Notes: generated from the letters alone by a model not told the origin. A stretch of 64,000 bases of DNA from Lachnospiraceae bacterium (GCA_016281555.1 JAEEIV010000089.1:1-64000); one strand, 5' to 3'; numbered from the stretch's first letter, positions 38,501-48,162 are shown. Made by a program: numbers and translations.

Positions 38501-38836
38501 ACTTACATCTCGGTGCTGGAGCGGAAGAAGGAGATCGGCATCCTCCGTGCGATCGGCGCATCGAAGCGGAACGTGGCCGCGGTGTTCAATGCCGAAACGC
38601 TGATCACCGGCTTCCTCGCCGGTCTCATCGGCATCATAATCACGTATCTTCTCTTGCTGCCCGGGAACCTCATCCTGCATGCGGCGACCGGCATCAACGA
38701 CGTCAATGCGATCTTACGGCCGGAGCATGCCGTGATCCTGATCGCGATCAGCATGTTCCTGACGTTCATCGGCGGACTCATTCCGGCGAGAAGCGCGTCG
38801 AAGTGCGACCCGGTGGTGGCGCTTCGAACGGAGTAA
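35549..38836 (+). CDS. MacB-like ABC transporter, fused ATPase and FtsX-type permease (1095 aa)
   Basis: Walker A GPSGSGKTT, signature LSGGQMQR, Walker B LLADEPTGALD; C-terminal FtsX-like TM block with LERKKEIGILRAIGASKRNV; large extracytoplasmic Glu/Ser-rich domain. Confidence 0.93.
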   Translation: MIQIQHIGKIYKTGKNEHEALKDVNLSFRDNEFVAILGPSGSGKTTLLNIIGGLDRYTSGDLIIDGISTKKYKDRDWDSYRNHSIGFIFQSYNLIQHQTVLSNVELALTISGVSRKERRARAVEALTKVGLEDQIHKKPNQLSGGQMQRVAIARALINNPQILLADEPTGALDSKTSIQVMDLLREVAKDRLVIMVTHNPELAEQYANRIVNLKDGEIISDTAPFVPEAAEEAVHKNMGRSSMRFWTALSLSFHNLRTKKGRTILTAFAGSIGIIGIALILSLSTGVDVYTGNMEKEMLAEYPIQVMNVAMNLESLMQRNTDAATATKEEDRIYVYGMLERLFSMTEDNDLQTLKHYIDTHTEELEPAVKFIEYTYAVVPQIYKTYDDGSFRRVNPDSTMEAAGLGSSSTFASLLPSLMSSDVFFALPSDRSQYENQFSVLAGRFPENYDECVVVLSKSGGVSDFALYDMGLRDPKELDRIVQAFLQGGTAEIESPSESFEYDDFLGLSFRLVNNVDFYEYDAQYDVWKDRSSDEVFMKDLIDRGEELKIVGILRPTESNTTSQSGVGYPFSLIEHVIKVAEKSEILKAQLADPEIDVFTNTRFGEQKEAPSLDMASLVDMDAEAAKNAIKVDFTQVAKEFADALDLSALSMDQLSINIQDYIDVAALSSSVGVLPRPDYSKLIEELRPEEGIFEEALGPVLEAYEKFAEEERKKAEDGSGSDTEPSGEESNTESTEAGFPDLSSEAEELSSRAEEAIAEADVARRFLESEEGRAAIETFSRTLMEKSNNDDVIREFLEDYIENDLQEPRDRFTNELKRQISAAEDAVRSKVVAIFKDAIQKAIVQVGERMMGMVNIDTDAFLKAFRLKMTAKELGQLISSLSSLKGATFENNLKKLGYASLDDPSSVSIYPIDFAGKEVVLNFLNRYNEEMEALGKTEAKISYTDTIGTIMSSVTLIITIVSSVLMATVGVSLVVSSIMIGIITYISVLERKKEIGILRAIGASKRNVAAVFNAETLITGFLAGLIGIIITYLLLLPGNLILHAATGINDVNAILRPEHAVILIAISMFLTFIGGLIPARSASKCDPVVALRTE

Positions 38837-38860
38837 AGAGTAACAAGACAGGAGAAAACC

Positions 38861-40156
38861 ATGGCAGAGTTCATCGGAACCGTAACGAAGAAGGGCTGTA
38901 CGGACGTGTTCGTGGCAGGCGGCGGCGTGGCCGGATCGGCGGCAGCGCTGGCAGCGGCGCGCTGCGGGAAAAAAGTGATCCTTGCGGAGAAATCCCTGAA
39001 GCTCGGCGGCCTCGCGACGCTCGGCCTCATCAATCTTTTCGTGCCGATGTGCAACGGGCGCGGCAAGCAGATCCAGTTCGGCATGGCGGAAGAATTCTTA
39101 CGTCTTTCGATCCGTTACGGCTACGGCGACGTGCCGAAGGAATACGTGAACGGGCGGATCCCGGAAGACGTGAAACGTGCTTACGAGGCGGAAGGCAAGA
39201 AACTGCCGCGCTACGGGGCGAAGTTTTCCGCGGAGATCTTCGCGCTTGCATTGACGGAACTTCTTACGGAAGCAGGCGTGACGCTGCTCTTTGATTCACA
39301 GGTCGCCGGTGTCGAAGCGGATCCCGGGGACCCGAACCGGATCAAGAGCGTGATTTTGCTCACGGCTTCCGGCTTTGAAAGTTATGAAGCGAAGGAATTC
39401 ATCGACACGACCGGCAATGCGGATCTTCTGCATTTCCTCGGCGTGCCGACGGTGAACGGGATCAACTACCACACCTATTGCGGGCAGGGGATCTCGTTAG
39501 AGAGCTGCCGGAAGGCGCTCGAGAAGGAAGACGTCAGCGCCGCGCTTACGTCCGCGGACGGCGGCACGGCGACGCTCTACGGAACGCGTCATCCGGAATC
39601 CGTCAAAGTCTACGACGGGACGGAGTCTTCCGACGTGAACCGCTACCTCATTTCGAACCAGCTGGAGATGCTGTCGCATTATAAGGATGAGGAAAACCGG
39701 AAGCAGCGGGACATCGTGACGCTGCCGGGGATGCCTCAGTTCCGGGAGATCCGCAGGATCCGGGGCGATTACGCATTGAAGGACGAGGACCGGTTCCGGC
39801 ACTTCGACGACTCGATCGCCGCGATCTCAGACTTTTCGAGGAGAGACCTCCTGTTCGAGATCCCGTACCGTGCACTCTGCATGAAGGCCTATCCGAACGT
39901 GCTGACGGCCGGACGGACGGCAGCGGGCGACGGCTTTGCCTGGGACGTGATCCGCGTGATCCCGCCGGCCATTCTTAGCGGCGAGGCGGCAGGCATTGCC
40001 GCGTCTCATGCGATCGATGAAGGGAAAACGGTGGCGGACGTGGACATCAGGGCGCTTCAAAAGGCACTGGAAGAAGCGAACGTTCTCATCCATTTCGACG
40101 ATGCGGACGTGCCGGAGGAAGTCCGGATCGAATACGAAAACAACGACGTTCATTGA
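38861..40156 (+). CDS. FAD-dependent oxidoreductase
   Basis: VFVAGGGVAGSAAALAAARCGKKVILAEKS dinucleotide-binding motif; LTAGRTAAGDGFAWDVIRVI. Confidence 0.88.
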   Translation: MAEFIGTVTKKGCTDVFVAGGGVAGSAAALAAARCGKKVILAEKSLKLGGLATLGLINLFVPMCNGRGKQIQFGMAEEFLRLSIRYGYGDVPKEYVNGRIPEDVKRAYEAEGKKLPRYGAKFSAEIFALALTELLTEAGVTLLFDSQVAGVEADPGDPNRIKSVILLTASGFESYEAKEFIDTTGNADLLHFLGVPTVNGINYHTYCGQGISLESCRKALEKEDVSAALTSADGGTATLYGTRHPESVKVYDGTESSDVNRYLISNQLEMLSHYKDEENRKQRDIVTLPGMPQFREIRRIRGDYALKDEDRFRHFDDSIAAISDFSRRDLLFEIPYRALCMKAYPNVLTAGRTAAGDGFAWDVIRVIPPAILSGEAAGIAASHAIDEGKTVADVDIRALQKALEEANVLIHFDDADVPEEVRIEYENNDVH

Positions 40157-40200
40157 ACGGTGACCGGACCGGGGAGCGGTCCGGGGACAGAGGAAACGGT

Positions 40201-40737
40201 ATGAAACTGTACGTAGTGCGGCACGGGGAAACGGATTGGAACAGGATCGACAGACTTCAGGGAAACCACGACGTTCCGCTGAACGAGAAAGGGCTGGAAC
40301 AGGCGAACGAAGCGCGGGAAGCGTTGAAAGACTGCGAATATGAAGTCGTGTTTTCTTCCCCGCTCGTCCGGGCGGCGGACACGGCGCGGATCATCAATGA
40401 AGAGAAACAAAAACCGATCTTTTTCGACCCCCGACTTCGCGAGCGGAATTTCGGCAGCCGCGAAGGCATGGTGAAGGGCACCTACAATTACACGGAACTC
40501 TGGGATTACGAGAAAAACCTGTCTTACGGCGGGGAGAGCATGAAGGTGTTTTTCGAACGGGTCTGGGACTTCTTGGACGATCTGAAAAAACTGCCTTCGG
40601 TCGAAACCGTGCTCCTCGTCTGTCACGGCGGCACGATGAGAGCCATTGAGTCTTATTTCCACGGCATCCGGGTCGCGGAAGGCATGGCGGGGTTTTTCTC
40701 GAAAAACGCGGAAGTCCGCACCTATGAATTGAATTGA
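40201..40737 (+). CDS. Histidine phosphatase family protein
   Basis: LYVVRHGETDWN; VLLVCHGGTMRAIE. Confidence 0.92.
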   Translation: MKLYVVRHGETDWNRIDRLQGNHDVPLNEKGLEQANEAREALKDCEYEVVFSSPLVRAADTARIINEEKQKPIFFDPRLRERNFGSREGMVKGTYNYTELWDYEKNLSYGGESMKVFFERVWDFLDDLKKLPSVETVLLVCHGGTMRAIESYFHGIRVAEGMAGFFSKNAEVRTYELN

Positions 40738-40742
40738 TTTTT

Positions 40743-40770
40743 GACGGGAGGCACCGGCCTTCCGTCTTTT
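40743..40770 (+). terminator. Intrinsic terminator
   Basis: GACGGGAGGC acc GGCCTTCCGTC TTTT. Confidence 0.65.
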
Positions 40771-40784
40771 CAGAGGATACAGTT

Positions 40785-41996
40785 ATGCTGCAGAAAATCA
40801 GAACGAATTACCAGCACACCATCTACGCCTGTTACATCGGCTACATCACCCAGGCCATCATCAACAATTTCGGCCCGCTGCTGTTTCTGACGTTCCAGAA
40901 AAGTTACGGCATCCCGCTCGAGCAGGTCGGTCTTCTCATCACGATCAATTTCGGCACGCAGCTCATCGTCGACTTTCTCGCGGCCAAGTTTGCGGACCGG
41001 ATCGGACACCGGAGACTGATGGTCTTCGCGCACGCGGCTGCGGTGGCGGGACTGCTTCTCATGGCGTTCCTTCCGGGGCTTTTGCCGGTGCCGTTCGTCG
41101 GCCTCGTCATTGCCGTCGTCATCAATGCGATCGGCGGAGGACTGACGGAAGTGCTCATCAGCCCGATCGTGGAGGCGTGTCCGACGGAAGGAAAGGCGGC
41201 GGCAATGAGCATGCTGCACTCCTTCTATTGCTGGGGCTGCGTCGGCGTCGTGCTCATTTCCACGTTACTGTTCACCCTGTTCGGGATCGAAAACTGGCGG
41301 TTCGTGGCAATGATCTGGGCCCTCGTTCCCCTGTTCAACATTTTCTATTTTTCGCAAGTCCCGATCGAGACGCTGACCGAGGAAGGCGAAGGCATGACGA
41401 TCGGACAGCTGTTCCGTTCGAAACTTTTCTGGATCCTCGTCATTGTTATGGTCGCCGCCGGCGCGTCCGAACAGGCCATGAGCCAATGGGCTTCCGCGTT
41501 CGCCGAAAGCGGATTGAAGGTTTCGAAAACGGTCGGCGACCTCGCCGGTCCCTGTTTCTTCTCGATTATGATGGGCATCTCCCGCGTGGTCCACTCGAAA
41601 CTCGCAAACAAGATCAATCTGTACGTCTATCTCGGAATTTCCGGCGCCGCGTGCGTCGCAAGCTATCTCATTGCCTGCCTCTCGCCCTGGCCGTGGCTTT
41701 CGCTCATCGGCTGCGGGCTCACCGGCTTCTCGGTCGGCGCGATGTGGCCGGGCGCGTTTTCTCTCGCGGGAGAGGAGTGCCCGAAGGGCGGTACGTCCAT
41801 GTTCGCCCTGCTTGCGCTCGCGGGTGACGTCGGCTGCAGCAGCGGCCCGACGCTCATCGGATTCATGTCCGGCGCCTTCGGCGACAACCTGAAGACGGGA
41901 CTTCTCTTCGGCATCATCTTCCCGGTGCTGCTCGTGCTCGGACTGCTGCTCGTGAAGGGCATCGTCCGGGGAAAGAAGCAGAAGTCCGGGCAGTGA
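40785..41996 (+). CDS. MFS transporter
   Basis: About 12 TM segments; KFADRIGHRRLMVFAH loop motif. Confidence 0.9.
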   Translation: MLQKIRTNYQHTIYACYIGYITQAIINNFGPLLFLTFQKSYGIPLEQVGLLITINFGTQLIVDFLAAKFADRIGHRRLMVFAHAAAVAGLLLMAFLPGLLPVPFVGLVIAVVINAIGGGLTEVLISPIVEACPTEGKAAAMSMLHSFYCWGCVGVVLISTLLFTLFGIENWRFVAMIWALVPLFNIFYFSQVPIETLTEEGEGMTIGQLFRSKLFWILVIVMVAAGASEQAMSQWASAFAESGLKVSKTVGDLAGPCFFSIMMGISRVVHSKLANKINLYVYLGISGAACVASYLIACLSPWPWLSLIGCGLTGFSVGAMWPGAFSLAGEECPKGGTSMFALLALAGDVGCSSGPTLIGFMSGAFGDNLKTGLLFGIIFPVLLVLGLLLVKGIVRGKKQKSGQ

Positions 41997-42019
41997 GACT
42001 GAAACGCGGGTGTTTCGTC

Positions 42020-43270
42020 ATGAGAAAGAGTCGTTTGCTTCTGCTCGCCTGCTGTGGGGCGCTATTCATCGCCGGATGCACTGCTTCCGGCAATGAAACG
42101 TCGAAAGAAAGCAGCGAACCGGAAACGGAGATTACGAAAACAATAGAAAGCACCGGGACGGAAGCCACGGAACCGGAGAGTGAAACGGAACCGGAAGTCG
42201 CTGAATCGGAGAGCGAAACGGAAGAAGTGACTGAGCCGGAGAGCGAACCGGAGACATCCTCGACGGAGACATCTCCGGAAACTGCCGTAACTCCGCCTGC
42301 TGCCACGGAGATCGATCCCGGCATCGTCCGGACCGACACGACCTTATATACGTATGACATGATGGCGGCGGACCTTCAGGTCATTGCCGGGCGGTATCCG
42401 GATCATCTGACGCTCGGATCCGCCGGAACGACGGAAGACGGCCGCGAACTCTTCACAGTCGGTCTCGGAAACCCGGCGGCATCGCGTTCTTTCCTCATCG
42501 TCGCGGCGACGCACGGCCGGGAATACATGACGGCGCAGCTCGTCATGAAGCAGATCGAGTTTTATGCGGCGAATTATGAGACCGGGGCGTATCTTAACAC
42601 GCCGCTTCGCGAGCTTTTCGAGCAGAACTATTTCCTCATCATGCCGATGGTGAATCCGGACGGCGTGTCGGTGAGCGAACTCGGCGAGGCGGGCATTAGA
42701 AGAGAGGATCTTCGCGCGAACCTCCGCGTCATCTTCGAAAGCGACCTCGCGAAAGGCTATACCACGAATGATTACGCTTATTATCTGAAACGCTGGAAGG
42801 CCAATGCGAACGGCGTCGATCTGAACCGGAATTTCTCGCCGGGCTGGAACACGGTGAGCGAACGAAGCGCGCCGTCTTCCGATTTTTACAAAGGCACGGC
42901 GCCGGGGAGCGAGAAAGAGTCGCAGGCACTTATGAACGTGGTCAACGGAATGCAGCACCTGCAGGCCGTGATCTCGTATCATTCCTACGGCGATCTCGTG
43001 TATTGGCAATACGGGCAGGCGGAGCCTTTGTGGACCGCGAATCAGGTCCTCGCGCAGCACATTTCGAATCATGCGGGTCACTACCTTGCGGGGTATTCCA
43101 ATGAGGCCGGCTTCACGAACTGGTGCATCATTGAAAAAGGGATCCGCGCCGTCGTGGTCGAGACCGGCCGCGTGCCGACGCCGCTTCCTCTATCGGAGTT
43201 TCCGGACCTCTGGCAACGGCACCGCTATACGTACGCGATGCTGGCGACAGCGGTCTCCACGATAAATTGA
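42020..43270 (+). CDS. M14 family zinc carboxypeptidase-like lipoprotein
   Basis: Lipobox FIAGC; Glu/Ser/Thr-rich linker; ATHGREYMTAQL (HxxE), GVDLNRNFSPGW, VISYHSYGDLVYW, VVVETGR. Confidence 0.9.
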   Translation: MRKSRLLLLACCGALFIAGCTASGNETSKESSEPETEITKTIESTGTEATEPESETEPEVAESESETEEVTEPESEPETSSTETSPETAVTPPAATEIDPGIVRTDTTLYTYDMMAADLQVIAGRYPDHLTLGSAGTTEDGRELFTVGLGNPAASRSFLIVAATHGREYMTAQLVMKQIEFYAANYETGAYLNTPLRELFEQNYFLIMPMVNPDGVSVSELGEAGIRREDLRANLRVIFESDLAKGYTTNDYAYYLKRWKANANGVDLNRNFSPGWNTVSERSAPSSDFYKGTAPGSEKESQALMNVVNGMQHLQAVISYHSYGDLVYWQYGQAEPLWTANQVLAQHISNHAGHYLAGYSNEAGFTNWCIIEKGIRAVVVETGRVPTPLPLSEFPDLWQRHRYTYAMLATAVSTIN

Positions 43271-43329
43271 GAAATATGATATCCCGCGGAAAATGCGGAA
43301 TAACTCCGGGTGATCCGCGAAGATTGCCC

Positions 43330-43358
43330 TTGAGAAACCGGCGGTTTTGCCGTACAAT
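43330..43358 (+). promoter_or_regulatory. SigA-type promoter
   Basis: TTGAGA, 17 nt, TACAAT. Confidence 0.7.
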
Positions 43359-43429
43359 GACTGCAAGATGATTCGTGAGTAACGACGTTCATTGAGCGCA
43401 GGGCGCTCGGGGAAAGGAGAGTGGATCTT

Positions 43430-44329
43430 ATGATCAAAGGAGTCATTATCGTAGTAATTCTCGTTCTGCTCGGAGGAGCGATCCTTCTCGCAGCGACGAA
43501 ACAGAAATTCCGCACGGCGGGCATCATTGCCGCAGTGATCGCGGCGGCCGCACTGGTGCTGATCCCGGGAAGCGTGCATACGGTGGATACCGGCGAGATC
43601 GCGGTCGTGAAGCATCTCGGCGAGGCGCGCGGTACGAGAAGCGCCGGCACCTACTTCGATCTCTGGCTGACGAACGTTTATCAGACCTACGACGCGAAGG
43701 TGCAGGGTGTGAACATCGGCACGATGACCTATTCGTCCGATGCGCAGACCATGGACGTCGCCATGACGCTGCAATATCAGATCATGTCGGACCGCGTGGT
43801 GGAGATCGCGAAACAGTACGGCACGCTGGACCTTCTGGAAGAGCGGATCAAGGCCATCGCGATCGAAAAGACGAAAGCGGTGCTGTCGTCTCATAAAGCC
43901 ATGGACATCATTGCCAACCGTGCTTCGATGAGCCCGGCGGTCGAAGGCGCGATCAAGAGCGCGGTCGGTGAAGAATATCACGTGAACATCATTGCCGTCG
44001 TCATCACGAACATCGATTTCTCCGCCGCGTTTGAGACCGCCGTCGAAGAAAAGATGATCGCCGAACAGACGAAACTGAAGGCGGAATACGAGAATCAGAC
44101 GAAGATCGCGCAGACCGAAGCCGCGGCGAAGGCGAAGCTCATCGAGGCCGAGGCGGCTGCGCAGGCGAAGGTCATTGAGGCTGAGGCGGATGCGAAGGCC
44201 AATGAACTTCTGGAGCAGTCCCTGACTTCGAAGATCCTTCGGAAACTGTATCTCGAGAAATGGGACGGCGTGCTGCCGAAGACGTTAGCCGGCGAAGAGG
44301 CCAGCCTTCTGATTCCGGCAGCGGAATAA
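43430..44329 (+). CDS. SPFH/prohibitin domain-containing membrane protein
   Basis: TM anchor, GSVHTVDTGEIAVVKHLGEARG, Ala/Glu-rich coiled coil KAKLIEAEAAAQAKVIEAEADAKANELL. Confidence 0.88.
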   Translation: MIKGVIIVVILVLLGGAILLAATKQKFRTAGIIAAVIAAAALVLIPGSVHTVDTGEIAVVKHLGEARGTRSAGTYFDLWLTNVYQTYDAKVQGVNIGTMTYSSDAQTMDVAMTLQYQIMSDRVVEIAKQYGTLDLLEERIKAIAIEKTKAVLSSHKAMDIIANRASMSPAVEGAIKSAVGEEYHVNIIAVVITNIDFSAAFETAVEEKMIAEQTKLKAEYENQTKIAQTEAAAKAKLIEAEAAAQAKVIEAEADAKANELLEQSLTSKILRKLYLEKWDGVLPKTLAGEEASLLIPAAE

Positions 44330-44340
44330 AATAACCTCAT

Positions 44341-44412
44341 CGTTCCTGTGACTGACGGATCAGCGGGAAAAACCGCAGGGGAGCAGGAACGAATATGCCG
44401 ACCGTCTGGGCA
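44341..44412 (+). ncRNA. ZTP (pfl) riboswitch aptamer
   Basis: cgttcctgTGACTGACGgatcaGCGGGaaaaaCCGCaGGGGAGcaggaacg ... TGCCGACCGTCTGGGCA; closing stem cgttcctg/caggaacg; directly upstream of purO-purH. Confidence 0.9.
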
Positions 44413-44447
44413 CAGAATCTCCGAAAGGGGATACTGTGCCCTGTTTT
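44408..44447 (+). terminator. Riboswitch-controlled intrinsic terminator
   Basis: GGGCACAGAATCTCCGAAAGGGGATACTGTGCCC then TGTTTT; 5' arm overlaps the conserved CTGGGCA of the aptamer. Confidence 0.88.
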
Positions 44448-44508
44448 GATAAAAAAAGCGGGAAGACGTTGACCGGAGAAAAACCGCCGGGCCCGGTAAG
44501 GAGGAACT

Positions 44509-45225
44509 ATGTGTGAAAAAAAGACGATGACGCTGCAGGAAGCCTTGGGGGGCAATGCGTACCCCGGCAGGGGCATTTTGCTCGGAAAAGCGGGCGGTAA
44601 GGCCGTGACCGCGTATTTTATCATGGGGCGGAGCGAAAACAGCAGAAACCGGCTGTTTCGAATGAATGAGGGCATTCTCCGGACCGAACCGTATGATGAG
44701 AAAAAGGTGAAGGATCCCTCGCTCATCATTTACAATGCGCTCCGGACGTTTGAGGACCGGCTCATCGTCACGAACGGCGACCAGACCGATACCGTCTATG
44801 AGGCGCTGAAGGAGGGAAAAACTTTCCGCGACGCCTTGAACACGCGGACTTACGAACCGGACGCGCCGAATTATACGCCGAGGATCAGCGGTCTCGTTTC
44901 ATTTTTGGAAGGGGAGTTTTCCTATCAGCTTTCCATTCTGAAAAGCTCGAAATCGCGCGTTATCAACGCAGTGCGAGAGTATTATTCCTACGTTCCCGTA
45001 GAGAGCATCGGGCATCTCATCCATACCTATGAGACGGACGGAGATCCGCTGCCGTCGTTTCAGGGGGCGCCGAAAGCGGTGACGCTTCCGGACGACCTCA
45101 TGGCGCTTGCCGATGAACTCTGGGAAAATCTGGATCCTGCGAACAAGATTTCACTGTACGTCCGCATGACCGATCCCGTGACCGGGGAAATCGAGGACGT
45201 GATTCGGAATAAATATCAAAAATGA
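44509..45225 (+). CDS. purO: IMP cyclohydrolase, PurO type
   Basis: [52 protein letters not shown]. Confidence 0.9.
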   Translation: MCEKKTMTLQEALGGNAYPGRGILLGKAGGKAVTAYFIMGRSENSRNRLFRMNEGILRTEPYDEKKVKDPSLIIYNALRTFEDRLIVTNGDQTDTVYEALKEGKTFRDALNTRTYEPDAPNYTPRISGLVSFLEGEFSYQLSILKSSKSRVINAVREYYSYVPVESIGHLIHTYETDGDPLPSFQGAPKAVTLPDDLMALADELWENLDPANKISLYVRMTDPVTGEIEDVIRNKYQK

Positions 45226-45235
45226 GAGGTGTGTC

Positions 45236-46420
45236 ATGAAGGAATTTGAATTGAAATACGGCTGCAATCCGAACCAGAAACCTGCGAGGATCTATATGGA
45301 GAGCGGTGATGAATTGCCGGTGAAGGTGCTGAACGGCCGCCCGGGATACATCAATTTTCTGGATGCGCTGAATTCCTGGCAGCTCGTGAAGGAATTGAAG
45401 GAGGCCTTCGGGATCCCTGCGGCCGCCTCGTTCAAACACGTGAGCCCGACCTCGGCCGCGCTCGGCCTGCCGCTGGATGAAAAGTTAAAAAGAGCTTGCT
45501 TCGTTGACGGCGTCAAAGGGCTGGATGAATCGCCTCTCGCCTGTGCATACGCGAGAGCGCGCGGCACGGACCGGATGTGTTCTTTCGGGGATTTCGTGGC
45601 ATTGTCGGACGTCTGCGACGTGACGACGGCGAAACTCATCAAACGCGAGGTTTCGGACGGCGTCATCGCGCCCGGTTACACCGACGGCGCGCTTGAAATC
45701 CTGAAAGCGAAGCGGAACGGCACCTACAACGTGGTCGAGATCGATCCCGCCTACGTTCCTGAGCCGATCGAGCGGAAGCAGGTGTTCGGCGTGACCTTCG
45801 AGCAAAAGAGAAACGACTGCAAAATCGACGCGTCGCTCTTCCGGAATGTCGTCACGAAAAACAAGGATCTGCCGGAATCCGCGGTCCGCGATCTCATCGT
45901 TTCGCTCATCACGTTGAAATACACGCAGTCCAATTCGGTCTGCTACGCGGTGGACGGACAGGCGATCGGCGTCGGCGCCGGGCAGCAGTCGAGGATCCAT
46001 TGCACGAGACTGGCCGGGACGAAGGCCGACACCTGGTTCCTCCGTCAGGCAGACAAGCCGCTCTCTCTGCCGTTCAAAAAAGACCTCGGCCGGCCGGAGC
46101 GCGACAACGTGATCGACAGCTACATCAACGGCAATGAGACGGACGTGACGGCGGACGGCGTCTGGCAGAACTTCTTCACCGAGCGGCCCGAGCCCTTCAC
46201 AAAAGAAGAGCAGAAGGCGTTTCTCGCCTCCCGCTCCGGAGTCGCGCTCGGATCCGACGCGTTCTTCCCCTTCGGGGACAATGTCGAGCGCGCGGCCATG
46301 AGCGGCGTGACGTACGTCGCCGAGCCCGGCGGTTCGATCCGCGACGACGACGTCATCGATACGGCGGACCGCCACGGCATGGTCGTCGCGTTCACCGGGA
46401 TCCGCTTATTCCATCACTGA
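45236..46420 (+). CDS. purH: AICAR formyltransferase, stand-alone (no MGS/IMPCH domain)
   Basis: [72 protein letters not shown]-like [12 protein letters not shown]. Confidence 0.93.
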   Translation: MKEFELKYGCNPNQKPARIYMESGDELPVKVLNGRPGYINFLDALNSWQLVKELKEAFGIPAAASFKHVSPTSAALGLPLDEKLKRACFVDGVKGLDESPLACAYARARGTDRMCSFGDFVALSDVCDVTTAKLIKREVSDGVIAPGYTDGALEILKAKRNGTYNVVEIDPAYVPEPIERKQVFGVTFEQKRNDCKIDASLFRNVVTKNKDLPESAVRDLIVSLITLKYTQSNSVCYAVDGQAIGVGAGQQSRIHCTRLAGTKADTWFLRQADKPLSLPFKKDLGRPERDNVIDSYINGNETDVTADGVWQNFFTERPEPFTKEEQKAFLASRSGVALGSDAFFPFGDNVERAAMSGVTYVAEPGGSIRDDDVIDTADRHGMVVAFTGIRLFHH

Positions 46421-47256
46421 TTCAGCCCCCTCACGAAGTCCGTGAGCATCGGGATCGTCGCTTCGAAATCGACGCCGTACCAGGGATTTTCAGGATTCTT
46501 CAGGGTTTCCGCGATCGTCGTCGCGGTATAATCCGCCGCGATCTTCAGCGCTGCGATGCGGTCCGCACCGAGCACGAACGCGCCGGCAAGCACGCTCGAG
46601 AAGATGTCGCCGGTACCGTGGAAGGCTGCCGGGACGCGGTCGTTCTGATAAACGAAGAATTCGTCATTGGCGGCGTCGTAGCCCATCGCGCCGGTCTTTC
46701 CTTCGGAGAGCGAAACGCCGGTCAGGATCGGCGTCTTCGTTCCGGAGGAAGCGAGCGTCTTCAGCATGTTCCGGACGTACGCTTCGTCATAAGTCTCGAG
46801 ATAGGGGAGCCCGGTCAGGTAACTCGCCTCGGTGATGTTCGGGAGTGAGACGTCCGCGATGGCCGTGAGCTCCGCGTTCTTCTTCGCATAATGCTCATTG
46901 AACGCTGGATAGAGCTTGCCGTTGTCACCCATGGCGGGATCGATGATGACGAGCGTTTTTTCGGTGCGGAACGTACGGATGATGTCGATCACCGTGTCAA
47001 TTTCCTCTTCCGTGCCGAGATAGCCCGTATAAATGGCGTCAAAGGTGATCCCCTCTTTTTTCCAATGTTCCGTGATCGGAACGAGCTGGTCGGAAAGATC
47101 CTTGCACGTAAAGCCCTTGAACATCGTGTGCGTGCTTAAGACCGCCGTCGGCAGGATCACGGTTTCGATCCCCATGGCGGAGAGCAGCGGCAATGCCACG
47201 GTCAGCGAGCATTTGCCGAAGCAGGAAATGTCCTGAATGGTGAGAATTCTTTTCAT
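46414..47256 (-). CDS. pdxY: Pyridoxamine/pyridoxal kinase
   Basis: [61 protein letters not shown]. Confidence 0.92.
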   Translation of the reverse strand: MKRILTIQDISCFGKCSLTVALPLLSAMGIETVILPTAVLSTHTMFKGFTCKDLSDQLVPITEHWKKEGITFDAIYTGYLGTEEEIDTVIDIIRTFRTEKTLVIIDPAMGDNGKLYPAFNEHYAKKNAELTAIADVSLPNITEASYLTGLPYLETYDEAYVRNMLKTLASSGTKTPILTGVSLSEGKTGAMGYDAANDEFFVYQNDRVPAAFHGTGDIFSSVLAGAFVLGADRIAALKIAADYTATTIAETLKNPENPWYGVDFEATIPMLTDFVRGLNQ

Positions 47257-47288
47257 GATGTAGCCTCCCTGAATTCTTTTTGTATGCG

Positions 47289-48056
47289 TTATTGTATGAC
47301 TTTTTGATCGGCGTAGTTCCGCGCCCCGAACACCGCCGTGCCGACCCGGACCATCGTGGCGCCTTCCTCCACGGCGACTTCAAAATCCCCGGTCATTCCC
47401 ATGGAGAGGGCCGGCGTCCTGAACCCGTTTCCGGAAGGAACGATGAGCCCTTCGGCGTACAACCCGTCCGAGAGCGCTTTCAATGCGCGGAAGTATCCGC
47501 GATTGCTCTCGGGATCCTCGGTGTAGGGCGCTGAAGTCATGAGGCCGATGAGACGGACGTGGGGCAATGCCTTCACCGCCCCGGCCGCGTCTTTCGCTTC
47601 TTCCATCGAAAAGCCCCATTTGCTTTCCTCGCCGGCGACGTTGATCTCCAGCAGGATCTCCGTCACGACGCCCTTTTTCGCCGACTCTTTTTCGATCTGT
47701 TCCGCGAGCGCGACCGTGTCCACCGAATGGATCAGCGATACGCGGCCGACGAGGTACTTGACCTTATTTCTCTGCAGGTGACCGATCATGTGCCAATGAA
47801 CGCCTTCTGCTTCCGGCCGCTCCTCGAAGATGCGGATCTTCTCATTCAGTTCCTGTACGTAGTTTTCACCGAAATGTCTCTGCCCTGCGGCCAATGCAAA
47901 AGCAACGTCCTCGGCCGGCTTCGTCTTGCTGACGGCGACGAGCGTGACGTCATCGGGACGCCGCCCGGCGCGCGCTGATGCCGCCGCAATACGCTGTTCC
48001 ACGCATTGCAGATTGGACCGGATCTCTTCTGCCGACAGATTGGTTTCTGTTTCCAT
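47289..48056 (-). CDS. YggS/PROSC family PLP homeostasis protein
   Basis: VTLVAVSKTKP, RHFGENYVQELNEK, WHMIGHLQRNKVKYL, SMGMTGDFEVAVEEGATMVRVGTAVFG. Confidence 0.94.
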   Translation of the reverse strand: METETNLSAEEIRSNLQCVEQRIAAASARAGRRPDDVTLVAVSKTKPAEDVAFALAAGQRHFGENYVQELNEKIRIFEERPEAEGVHWHMIGHLQRNKVKYLVGRVSLIHSVDTVALAEQIEKESAKKGVVTEILLEINVAGEESKWGFSMEEAKDAAGAVKALPHVRLIGLMTSAPYTEDPESNRGYFRALKALSDGLYAEGLIVPSGNGFRTPALSMGMTGDFEVAVEEGATMVRVGTAVFGARNYADQKVIQ

Positions 48057-48084
48057 GGTTGTCCTCATTTCTCGCGTCATGGTC

Positions 48085-48113
48085 TTGACGGATCGTTACC
48101 CACAGTATATACT
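48085..48113 (+). promoter_or_regulatory. SigA-type promoter overlapping palindrome CAGTATATACTG
   Basis: TTGACG, 17 nt, TATACT; 12-bp perfect palindrome 48103..48114. Confidence 0.7.
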
Positions 48114-48162
48114 GATTCTGAACTTATAAAAGTACCAAAGCAGGAGAAAAATATAAGACCAG

